A DNA stretch of 64,000 bases from Metridium senile (lineage: Eukaryota > Cnidaria > Anthozoa > Actiniaria > Metridiidae). The stretch covers positions 4,583,384 to 4,647,383 of the forward strand of contig OX459106.1 of the NCBI GenBank assembly GCA_949775045.1, written 5' to 3'. Positions within the stretch are counted from its first letter, which is position 1. Every line of letters begins with the position of its first letter. Under the pieces are notes generated by a model. That model was given only the letters and a program-made list of their open reading frames with translations, was not told the DNA's origin and searched no databases. The translations under genes were made by a program, and so were the position numbers. Positions 31,895-42,234 of the stretch are shown here, piece after piece.

Positions 31895-32015
31895 TCGCCA
31901 AGAACCTCAGCCTCAATAGCGTGTAATATATTCTTTATGATTTTACTAAAGCTCGCAGTAATTTAAGGAATGTACACATTATCAAACAATTGATGCACTT
32001 CTACGGGCTATATAG
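31895..32015. repeat. Dispersed repeat, copy 2
   Basis: Related to 2430-2580: 'aatagcgtgtaatatattct', 'aaagctcgcagtaatttaag', 'gaatgtacacatta'. Confidence 0.6.
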
Positions 32016-32931
32016 TCAATTTTTAAGAATGTATTAGATCGACGCTATCGATGATGAGGTAGTTCGATGAGAACCGTACCGTGATAATGATCTTAACGCA
32101 TATATTCACTCTTCTTACTGTCTTAATAAACTGGAGTACAAGTAGTGTCAATTATGTAGCCTACATACACTTATTTCAAAAAAGGTTGATAGAGTGATCG
32201 TTGAATGGTGAACTTCGATTGCACGACTGAAAGGAATTGTGGTTACACATACAACGTATCCTAATGTTTATCTGCATTACTAAGCACGTTTCCATTAATA
32301 TTAAGCTTTTCTTTACTCTGTGGGGCTGGCGTTGTGTCGTAAATTCGTTTTCTGTCACCAAAGATGCATAAATAATCAATATCAAAGACCCACAGTACCC
32401 TTCGGTCGTGCAATCGCCGTTCTCCGTACATCGTTCACTCCGTCAACCATTTTCGAAATAAGTGTATACAGCCTTTTAAAAATGTCACGTGACACTACAT
32501 AAATTGAATAAGTGAAATAATAAATGATAAATAAATAAATCTAAATATAATTGCATGAATTGTGAACATAGATTTCATACTAATTATTCTTCCATGCATG
32601 TTCACTGTTATTGATTATACAGTTAAAATTTGATAACTTAGCTGTCGAAGTGTTAATCTTTACTTTACGTAGACAACGTTAACGTTAACCGACCCCGGTG
32701 TTATAAGTTTATTAGAGATTGCCTTTAAAAGACAACAACTTTAATTTGTGCGAAAAGGTAAAATCATTACCATTCGTATAATATTTATAAAAAACGTGTT
32801 TGCTTGATAATGACAAAACCAGTTTTGCATTCCTGAAATAAACATTCAGTCCACTCCCATTGTCAATATTGCGGCCAGTGATTGGGGCTGATGTGATTGA
32901 CCATAATTCACGTGGGAATGAGAGTAGTCCA

Positions 32932-33453
32932 GCTGCTAACGACCAAAAATATATCAAATTGTTCGTTTTGTGATAAAAGCATGAAACTTTGCCAGATTAC
33001 TAAGTTCACCAAGGCGATCATTTTGTGATATGGGGCCATTCAAAATAGGCGCTCAGAACCGAGTACTGCGCATGCCCTAAAATAAGCGTGCATAGAAACG
33101 AGGCTTAACCAAAATATTTAATTTAACAATCTAACCTTCATCGATGTTGATGTATCTTAACTGAAATATGTCACAGGTAGGTCCATGTGTTAGTTGCGGC
33201 TCCAAAATTCGTCACGTGATTTGTCACGTGACCGTGAGAATTTTGTTTTTCTGATTTTTTGCTTAAAATAAAAGGATACGCAGCTAATTTTTTTCGTTTC
33301 TATGCACGCTTATTTTAGGGCATGCGCAGTACTCGGTTCTGAGCGCCTATTTTGAATGGCCCCATATCACAAAATGATCGCCTTGGTGAACTTAGTAATC
33401 TGGCAAAGTTTCATGCTTTTATCACAAAACGAACAATTTTGGTCGTTAGCAGC
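32932..33453. mobile_element. Foldback element with about 160-bp inverted repeats
   Basis: The left arm starts gctgctaacgacc and includes 'aagcatgaaactttgccaga', 'caaggcgatcattttgtgat' and 'actgcgcatgccctaaaata'. The right arm is its near-exact reverse complement and ends ggtcgttagcagc. The left arm carries a 13-bp insertion after gaccaaaa. The non-coding middle of about 190 bp has 'gtcacgtgatttgtcacgtg'. Confidence 0.9.
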
Positions 33454-33482
33454 CGGATGAGAGGGGCTTTCATTTATTAGTG

Positions 33483-33615
33483 TATGGGGGGGGGGGGGGG
33501 GGGGGGTTGTTACTAATTTTATGCAGCTTTAGTTTTAAACTGGGCAAATATAGGGAGGAGGGGGGAGGGGGGTTAATGATATTTTTTACCAACCAAGAAG
33601 GGGGGGGGGGGGCGT
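33483..33615. repeat. Poly-G / GGGAGG-rich tracts
   Basis: An uninterrupted run of more than 20 G at about 33485-33506, 'gggaggaggggggaggggg'-type sequence at about 33553-33571, and G12 at 33601-33612. These are G-quadruplex-capable and prone to assembly length errors. Confidence 0.9.
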
Positions 33616-34530
33616 AATATTTAAAAAACAACATAAGATTGTGCCGACCTCCCTTCCAATACACTAATAAATGACAGCGTATGTCCTTAAAAGATGCAAA
33701 GTACTCACTATTCTTTACTTAGTTTCACGTAAATCCTTCCGTTATTTTTGTTTTGAATTACAAAAAGCCCCTATCCCTCCCCCTTCAAAAAATAACAGAA
33801 GGCATTATGATTATTGTGAAAGTAGAGAATTCAAGCATTTTGTTAAATAATTTTGCCAAAGATTGTAGCATCATTCTAGCAATCAGGTGATCGTGCGCAA
33901 TTGAATGCCAAGTCAGTGTTTGACGTTAAGGCAAGACCTTTGAAGCGTACAAGTATTAGGCAGGTTACTAGTGTCCATATTCTTATTACATTCCTAATAA
34001 TGGGTACATGAAATACATTGCTGATAAATTACTACCTGGTGATTTCGCGCGCACTTCCGGCTAGTATGAGCAAATCAGAAGCATTTATATCGCATCGCCA
34101 ATAGTTTCAAGATTGCGTCGCTCAAGATAGTTAATTCCCGTGTTAACCCTCGATAATTACATCCTTAAAATAACTTTACATAACAACTCAGTTCTATGTT
34201 ACCTGGACAATAAAAGTTCACTGCTGCTCTATCAGTAATAGAAAAGAATAAACGCAAATGCCTACAAGTAACCGAAATTGTTTTTGTGTTGAGGCGCCAT
34301 TTTGAAACTATTCATTTTGACGAACAATTCTTTGCGCGCTTAGAAGCGAGATCTGCCTGGGACGTACTGGGAAGTAGATACTTTCAAGAAAGAACATGCC
34401 ACAGCATCTATTTGTTTTTTACCGAATCGAGAAAGGGCAACCAACATATCATATATTTTTAATTTTGGTTATTCTGGTCCATCATTCAGTTTTGAGGCCT
34501 ATTTCAGATCAATGAACTACTGGATGAGTG
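33616..34530. other. Intergenic, no feature recognised
   Basis: About 900 bp without exon-like segments on either strand. The word 'ttgtgttgaggcgccattttg' near 34290 might be a promoter-like piece, but there is no support for a gene. Confidence 0.45.
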
Positions 34531-34534
34531 TACA

Positions 34535-34735
34535 TAAAGGCTTCAACATTTGCTTAAACATTGGTTCGATTTTGTTGAACGCTGTAGAATGGTTGTTGAA
34601 CGTTGTTGAACTTAGTGGAAAAACGGTTTCACAAATGTTGTAATGGGATGGCAAACGGCTTCAACACTTGTCTTTCCACAAAATTGAACGGATGTTGAAG
34701 CAAATATTGAAGCAGTTTGCTCGAGCGTTAAGCTC
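34535..34735. mobile_element. Diverged MITE, relative of 25883-26338
   Basis: 'aaggcttcaacatttgctta', 'cattggttcgattttgttga' and, at the right end, 'gaagcaaatattgaagcagt' and 'ttgctcgagcgttaa' match the TTAA-flanked element in the nuclease intron. Confidence 0.7.
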
Positions 34736-34984
34736 CACCCACACAGACGAGAATAAAAGAATAATTCACCGAAGTTTGAGGTCGCAATGCAACGATGTCA
34801 ATAGCCGTTATCACACAAGAAGACAGACAAATCATCGTCTATAATGACGGACATGTCGGGTCTGGTGTGAAAGCAGGACGAACAATATTTGAGACGAAAA
34901 AGTCGCCTGATTGTTCAGTGAATTCAAATTAGACGAACAAATGTACAGACGATTTGTCGGTCGAGACGACATGTTCATCTTCTA

Positions 34985-35210
34985 GTGTGGAAAGGCCAAT
35001 GATTTTTACTGTCAGGGCTGTTTAAAGCCTTCTGGGTCCTAAAATCGCCGTAATTTTAGGCGATTTTAACAAAAAGCTCCTAAAATCTAAGGCGATCATA
35101 GGCGATTTTAGACGATTTTGGAAGATCTTAGGCGATATATTTTAGACGATCTTATGCGATTTTAGGCGATTATGAGCGATCTTGGGCCGGGCGATCTAAT
35201 GACCTGGAGT
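34985..35210. repeat. 'ttaggcgattttaggcgat' degenerate repeat
   Basis: Many copies of GCGATTTTAG and GCGATCTTAG words between 35040 and 35190. Inverted relative of 9630-9860. Confidence 0.7.
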
Positions 35211-36345
35211 AGGCCTTGTTTGCCAGTTCATTTTTGCAAGGGTAATAGCTAGTTTATAGTTCTTTGTAAAGATATCCAATACAATTTTAATGCGTTTTTA
35301 TATATGGCTTGAAAAAGACCTACTCGACAAGACATTCTTTTCAATATGTGTTTTTAGTATATGGATAATATTGTGTTTTACCGGAAACTAAAACACTTGT
35401 ATTTTCCATATTTTCACTAGTGAAGATATGAAAAAATTATGTACCAAATGTCCCGTATGTACGCCCGTATAATACCTTATATATATTGATGTGAAATAGC
35501 GGATAACTTTAGCTATCGCAGTTAAGTCTAATTGCTTTTCACGGCAAAATTTCAATAAAAGTAACACTAATGGTAAATAAATAAATAAATAGTTATAATA
35601 AACAACAAAAATAATAATATACTATATTTAAACTAATACAAATGTATGTCATAACACGCTTACATCGATCGATAAAATTCTCTTAAATAAAACTAATAAT
35701 GACAGTAAAGACATCATTAATAATAATAATATTAATAATAGCTAGGTTCTGCGTTTACAAAATTAAAAACAAAACTATTAAATATCAAATATAAAAAGCC
35801 AGTATTTACAAATTATGTTTAAGAAACATATATATGACTTAAAAATAAATGTTTTCAATTCTGATTTACATGTACTTAAGGTGTCTGACATGCGGATTTA
35901 TGTTTGGATGGAGTTCCATATCTTATAGGTGAGAATGTTTAAATTAAAATTACGATCGCCGCGTAGGTGATAGTACTTGAAGGTGGAGGAATAATAATAA
36001 TGATAATAAATATATACAACGGACATAAAACTATACTATATATCTGTACTATGCAAAGAATATAAACGATGACCCACAACACACTTACCTATGTTGGTGT
36101 CTTGACCCAGTCTAGTAGTAGAGATTGGTCTGCAAGATTACAAACCCTACAGACACTATCATTACATAAGCTGTGTAAGGTGGTTGCATTGTGTCTGTGA
36201 TTATCCATCCTTAAGCCTTATAAACCAACAATGAAACCTGCTAATAGAGACTACAAACACCTTCAAATACTGGTGTACATCTTAAAACATCTACTCAAAC
36301 TACCAACCGACACTTTACAAACATCTATAAATAATAAATCAGTAG
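35211..36345. other. AT-rich intergenic sequence
   Basis: Low-complexity A/T stretches (ataataataat, aaataaataaat) from 35570 to 36010. A possible interspersed segment lies at 36070-36345 (ctttacaaacatctataaat). No gene was recognised. Confidence 0.5.
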
Positions 36346-36349
36346 TTAA

Positions 36350-36800
36350 ATGGAAACTAACGAGTAAACTAGTATAAGCAGCGTCGGTGTTTGATATAAA
36401 CGATAGGTAATAGAATGGAATTTGTAACACCGTAAAAAATAGAAATAGAAACTAGCGAGTAAACTAGTATAGGCTGCGTCAGTGTTTGATATAAACGATA
36501 GGTAATAGAATGAAATTTGTAACACCGTAAAAAATAGAAGTAAAAAATGAAAACTAGGGAGTAAACTAGTATAGAATGTGTCGGTGTTTGATATAAACGA
36601 TAGTTAATAGAATGAAATTTGTAACACCGTTAAACATGTTTAATTTAGTTAATTTTACTAACTTTTTGAGCTTTAGTCCTTCGTTCGAGTAACTCTTTTA
36701 CTACTATTTTTTACGGTGTTACAAATTTCATTCTATTACCTATCGTTTATATCAAACACCGACGCAGCCTATACTAGTTTACTCGCTAGTTTCCATTTAT
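36350..36800. mobile_element. MITE array: three tandem ends plus one inverted end
   Basis: Three direct copies of about 97 bp ('gtaaactagtataagcagcg', 'tcggtgtttgatataaacga', 'taggtaatagaatg', 'tttgtaacaccgtaaaaa') are followed by a spacer with the 'ttgagctttagtccttcgtt' motif. One inverted copy ends at about 36800. Same family as in HES intron 2. Confidence 0.85.
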
Positions 36801-37194
36801 GAAATGGTATTATATGTAAGGATAATACATGAACACTTGTTTCACAGTTCCATGATTGTTTATTTAATTGTCGAGCTAGTGCTTTTGTACTTCTTGTGCA
36901 TTTTCGGGGTAAATTACAAGGATTCCATTAATCGAAGACATGGCGCGCGCTAAACGCGTTACATACGAATATATCGTATCGCAAATATGTCAGAAGTGTT
37001 GTATGCTAGAATATTTCTTATAGGGGTAGTGAGTGTGAGTATGTTGAATACTTAAACATTATCAAGTGCATGGGAGATTCGGTAACGACTCCCCATATTT
37101 CGACGTAAAACAGGCAATGATCTATTTATTTATTGTTAACGGCCAATCAGATAAACAAAGTTATTCACGCATACAGATGGTATTTTTTTGTTTC

Positions 37195-37530
37195 TCGGAA
37201 ATTGATAAATGTATACACCCTTTCCGAGAAACTTTGTCACCCTTGAAGTGAAAAGCCTACAAGCTATAGTAGTAGCGCAGGGGATTATGGGTTACCTATG
37301 TATACTTTATTAGAACGCAGGGATTTATGATCATGGCCACATTGCTACACTTGTCAATATGTTATTGATAAATGTCCATTTTGACTTATCAAACCACAAG
37401 AAAGGCGTTCCGAATGCACATTTAGCTTTTTGAACTGATCCATGATCCTTTGCGTCACTAGCTTGTGTGCTTTTTACGGGTGACAAACTTTCTCGGAAAG
37501 GGTGTATGTATGGGAATGTTTCAATAGATC
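37195..37530. mobile_element. Foldback element
   Basis: 'tatacaccctttccgagaaa', 'ctttgtcacccttgaagtga' and 'aaagcctacaagc' are mirrored by 'gcttgtgtgctttttacggg', 'tgacaaactttctcggaaag' and 'ggtgtatgta'. Confidence 0.7.
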
Positions 37531-37693
37531 TTTTCAAGAAGAGCGGCAGCCATTTTGAATTTGACATGGAAGTGAGGCTGGGGTTTATATCCAACCTGTA
37601 GAGACACAGTAAAAATCACAGTTCTTGTGGATAGTTCAACGTGGTCAGAGTAAACAAGGACAGATATTAAAAAAATGTGAAATGATTTTACCT

Positions 37694-37824
37694 TTCCCGT
37701 TCCCCGTTCCCCGTTCCCCGTTCCCCGTTCCCCGTTCCCCGTTCCCCGTTCCCCGTTCCCCGTTCCCCGTTCCCCGTTCCCCGTTCCCCGTTCCCCGTTC
37801 CCCGTTCCCCGTTCTCCGTTCCCT
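37694..37824. repeat. (CCCCGTT)n heptanucleotide microsatellite
   Basis: About 18 tandem CCCCGTT units, with one CTCCGTT variant near the end. Confidence 0.97.
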
Positions 37825-38880
37825 TTCTTGTTGTCCGTAAAATTTGGGAGGAAGGAAAAATCAATCCGTGTTCCTCTCCCCTCCTATCACACGTAAACCG
37901 ACGTGAGCTTGGAGTTTTTTTTATTATTAGATGTGTATATATTACTATTATCTAATATTTGTACTGATTGTAAACTTACACGTCTGTTGTAAGTATTGAT
38001 GTAATATAATTTTTCATTGATCATTAAGTTATACATTGACATAGTAGTAAGATAGTAACACTGTTTTCATCTATAAACATGTTTAGTACAGATGATCGAA
38101 ATACATTGCCCTTTATTTATCAGTGTGTGGTTGGAATTGTGCATCCGAATTAATATTAAGCTCAAACTTCTCCTTAATATATTCTTAATGAAATTCAGTT
38201 ATATTTTATGATAAGGACGTTCTCTACACTTGTTTTGTATATTTCTAGGGTTGGATTCTTACAGATTACAACTGTATTGAAATGTAATTACGCAGGCAAA
38301 TGCGGTCGTTCAATGTCATGCAACGTATGGAAAATACCATGAGCGATGGTGATTATTTATTTATTATTATTATTATTATTATTTTTGAACAATTTTTGAA
38401 CATTTCAAAACGTTTTCGTAAATATTAATTAACCAATTTTTTTTTTCACATTCCTATTAGTGTCTCAGAATAGCTGCTGTTTTTGAAATTTTTTGAGAGA
38501 AATTAAGGTCATTTTAATTTATTTAACGTTAGCAAAATATCAAAACACCAAGCGGGCTAAGATATCAAAAATAGAGGACAACTCTGACTCTGGTGTCTCT
38601 TTCGCTTATATTTATTTGTTTCTATTTGTCTCAGGAAAGCTTTGAAAACGTATAACATGCCTGTGTTAGAGCGTTATCCGTTTGCTTATTATATACTGAT
38701 CAGAATTGTATTCAGCTAGTGTCTATGGATATTTGTATCTAGCCCATCGAGTAAACGTTAGAAGAGAGTCTAGTAAACTCTAGTTACTAAATAATTAACC
38801 TATGTTAACAAAACAGCAGCTAAATTTTTATAACATATTAATGTTCGTGAAATAACATTCTTTACAATGTTAAAGTTAAA
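37825..38880. other. AT-rich intergenic sequence
   Basis: No exon-like segment on either strand. A short (TTA)n run lies at about 38355-38385. Confidence 0.5.
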
Positions 38881-38894
38881 TGAACACCACTCAG

Positions 38895-39337
38895 CCCGGG
38901 GATAGGGGGCTTCTCCCTAATAAAAGGGGGTGGGATCCTCGTCGTCCCTTTTAGAGTTTGAAATTAGTGTTTTGGTCCTGCTTAGGGTGATAATGACGAG
39001 AATGCCCACCAGCTGAGTTTTGTGGTTCCCTTTTAGGGTATAAGATTAACAACAATGCCTCTGTTCAAATATTGATTTTTATCGACGTTGTCATAAACTC
39101 ATACGAGCAGACGGCATTTAATATCAAAATACACATAAAATTTAGAAACCGAACAAAAATGATACGTTATTGATTGGTCCCTCTTAGGGGTGAAGTTTCA
39201 TCACTGCCACACCCATCATCTCAGAATACGGGTCCCTTTTAGAAGTCATTTTCAAAATTTCCGACGAGGACCCCCGCCCCCTTTTATAAAGGAGTCCCCC
39301 CCCCTTTTATAAAGGAGTCCCCCCCCCCCTTCCTGGG
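38895..39337. mobile_element. hAT-like non-autonomous element with 8-bp target duplication
   Basis: Flanked by CCACTCAG on both sides (38887-38894 and 39338-39345). Ends are cccggggatagggggctt and, on the right, ccccccccttcctggg, which are imperfect inverted repeats. The inside has several 'ccttttagggt'-type words in both orientations and a duplicated 'ccttttataaaggagtcccc'. There is no coding capacity. An 8-bp duplication is typical of hAT elements. Confidence 0.7.
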
Positions 39338-39404
39338 CCACTCAGCAAACGTCTATCCAACCAAACGTCGCTCAACATGTCTACAAGTTTTTAAAATAAT
39401 ACTT

Positions 39405-40293
39405 TTACTTGAAAATTAAATAAGTTTCTTCAAGTCTCTTGGCAAAGATCTTCCCGTCAGTGAAGGTTGAGTTATTCTTGATGGTTTCTAGAACTGCATC
39501 AACTATTTCTGGATTACTGTTGACCCGGAAATCCATTGTATGGGTGAAGAAATCGAGAAGCAAGTTTCCTTCGACGGAATGTTCATCAAAGACGTCAGTT
39601 ACATCAGTTGTGTATTCTCGTGCATGTACCTCGTAGCGCCAGCCATTTTTAAGCGCAATACGACCAACCTCACTGCCAAAATAGCTTATATTGGACAGTC
39701 GGTGGTTTACTTGTGTCATTGTGTCCTTTCCTTCGAGAACTAACACGATGGTTCCTTTGTTGGCACGGCTCATTCTCATAGCATTAATGCCTCAATGTTC
39801 CTTGTGTATCGGTAATATGATAAGCCGAATGAATGAAATGCACAATGTCAAACGGTACGGGATCTTTCACTTCTTCTCTGTATTCTTCAAAGGTTTTCGC
39901 ATCACCAATATCAAAGACTATCTTAGCATGATTCAGTTCTTTAGGTAGATTCAGAACTTTATTTGCATAGACTTTCAGATATTTTTCTTGAGGCTCAACC
40001 GCTCTATTAAACATTTTGATTGGGTTCAAGGTTGTAGCTTTTCTTTGAATCTCATTGTAGAGGATCTTGACTATTTCTATATCTATATCTCCTTCTCCAC
40101 TACCGATGCTTAAAATGTTGATTCCATCAGTGAACGGTCGACACCAGGTTTGTTACATGGCGGATGGCAGATGACAAAGCAGTGAATTCCGAACCTGTTC
40201 GTCTTGTCCTGATTTCAGACGAAATGTCCTATCTGCCTTCATATAGTGTTCCTCCGTGCCTTTCCATGTCAATACCCTGCTAGAATCACTCAT
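39405..40293 (-). pseudogene. Histamine N-methyltransferase-like pseudogene, intronless
   Basis: The minus strand reads MSDSSRVLTWKGTEEHYMKA, then shifts frame to ALSSAIRHVTNLVSTV. It shifts again to GINILSIGSGEGDID, the SAM-binding glycine loop of the methyltransferase fold. EPQEKYLKVYANKVLNLP and FDIVHFIHSAYHITDTQGTL follow, matching the HNMT segments around the second substrate face. A stop and frameshift near 39786 are followed by MSRANKGTIVLVLEGKD and NLLLDFFTHTMDF, up to a terminal EETYLIFK. In HNMT the enzyme transfers a methyl group from SAM to histamine; invertebrate relatives may use other substrates. At least three frame disruptions and no introns over 890 bp suggest a dead, possibly retroposed copy. 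No poly(A) tract or target duplication is obvious, and clustered sequencing errors are an alternative. Confidence 0.82.
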
Positions 40294-40786
40294 TCTGACA
40301 ATGGTCTACTAATGTGAACAATAACTGTTTCGTCCGCTTTATAAGATCTGCGATGTTGTCAAACTTATTCTTGACTGGACAAGGGTCATGCGTACGCGTG
40401 CAGCCGAACATATTACCCCGACATTTTATGTACGGTTGCACGCAGGCTATACATGCAGATCAAATTCATACTCTTGCACACAATCATTTTAAAACACTAT
40501 CCGGTGGTAACTGAGTATCTTCAGGAACAACTTGCAATTCCTCTTGATCTCTAACAAAAGAACGTTTTGGGGCCCCTTTATTCAGAGAGGAAATATAATA
40601 CAGGTTGATCAGATGATACTATAGATCGAGATATAGGGTCATGCGAACTAATTGTAAAATGAAAGATAATATAGTGACATTTAAAACACCGAAAAATAAA
40701 AAGGTTTTATGAATTGAACTTGTAAACATGAACTCATAAAACCACAGGGAGCCCGACTTTATTGCTGCAAAGAGGGTTCTGAAGGG

Positions 40787-40975
40787 AGGGATCCGAATCC
40801 CATTTCCCAGTTGATATTTGGACCAGATCCCAGTCAAAAATCACATAATTCCATCAGTTTTGCTCAAGTTTTAAATCCCATTCCCGTTTCTATTGTTCTT
40901 TTATTTGTAAAACCCAGTCCCAGTGCATCCAATCCCATTTTCCCAGTCAAAAATAAGGCTAATCCCAGCTCCCTT
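40787..40975. repeat. 'aatcccag / atcccatt' dispersed repeat, copy 1
   Basis: Shares 'gccagtcaaaaatcacataa'-type, 'attgttcttttatttgtaaa' and 'ttttcccagtcaaaaataag' words with 53667-53855. The core is a degenerate AATCCCA(T/G) repeat. Confidence 0.8.
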
Positions 40976-41120
40976 TTTACACATCCCCACAGTTGGGATC
41001 GATGTTTTCGTATAATATAGATGATATGGTCAACGTTCTTTCGAAGTCGTTGCACTGAGCTCTTTTACTCTGAATTTAAAGATTCCTCCCGAATAATTAA
41101 TTCGTTTTAGAAGTAGTTCA

Positions 41121-41212
41121 AAGGCCTCCAATTCGGACTGGACGGGGTTTCAAGTCCTTGGCTTCGCCTCGGACTTGAAACCCCGTCCAGTCCTCATTGT
41201 CGGCCTTTAAAC
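41121..41212. repeat. Short hairpin (gactggacggggtttcaagt / inverse)
   Basis: 'aattcggactggacggggtt', 'caagtccttggc' is followed by 'gcctcggacttgaaaccccg', 'tccagtcctcattgtcgg'. A half copy is at 17710-17770. Confidence 0.75.
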
Positions 41213-42180
41213 ATTTATTTACTTGACGAATAAATGTATGTACTTGGATTTTGATGGATTAAACATTGTTCATAGTTCAAATGCCAAGCTTGAAAATCCT
41301 TCAATAAACTGTGCCGAGGGAAGCGATTTGAAGACAGTTTTCATTACAAACAAGGTCGCTTCTTTATCAATTTTTTTAAATTGCTGTAGTCTTTAGATCT
41401 ATTCTCCCGAGAAGGTATCTACAAATACGTTATCTTGATCTTTTGGAATATTAATCAGTCTTTTGCTTTTCTTTAGTATAATTTCTTCGTTTTTGTGTCC
41501 TTCAAGTTTATGTTCTTCTTCGGTCAAAACTCTCTTTATGTTCTTCGAAGTTCATCCGTTCATATTATGTATTAATGAAAGCTCTGCTATTAGCAATATT
41601 AATGCAAGTACTATTTTGTTGTTGTTTGTTTGACTTTTTTGTCGATAAAAGAACAACTTTGCTTTGTTGATCTAGTGCTATTTAGCGCGCGCGTCACTTT
41701 CGTTCCCATCATAACTTAGTAGCCAATCAGAATCGCGATGTACACGGACGGAAGGACGTACGGACAGCGTGGGCTTCCTGTGTCGGTCGACGAAAAATCA
41801 ACTCGATGGGTTACCATTTTTTCTAAAGTATGGTGGTCCGCTTGACTCCGCTAATACCTATCGTTTATACAAAAAAAGGAACAAATGCTTTTATTACCAT
41901 TACAATCTAGTAAAATTGTACTATTTGATTTGATTCGCGATTATATGATTATCTGATATATAGTGTTTTGTCCAACGAATTTAATTTGTATTTTATTAAT
42001 ATTATTACATGTAAATTGTCCTAATATGAAAAAAGTTTATAACTTAATTAGAAATACTTTAGACTTTAAACATTTTTAATGATTCTTCACTAGCATATAT
42101 ATTATTACTATTTCGTTAATTTTTTTCGGAGTCATGATGAGTGACAACATATTTTACAAGTAGTAACGCAATCCTACATT
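41213..42180. other. Upstream region of the HSD17B14-like gene
   Basis: AT-rich. The motif 'gcgcgcgcgtcac...agccaatcagaatcgcgatg' at about 41685-41740 resembles ends of other foldback elements in the window ('agccaatcagagcgcgcg' at 22155 and 56845). No clear core promoter is visible before the ATG at 42235. Confidence 0.4.
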
Positions 42181-42234
42181 CTGTCACGCAAAATCCGGTA
42201 GTTTGACCACATTCTGTTCATCACAAAACCGAAC

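Noticed and set aside
32712..32957. First exon of the endonuclease with signal peptide (SLAAGLLSFP)
   Set aside because: No ATG in frame, and the hydrophobic part lies at the border of a foldback element. No phase 1 donor could be matched.
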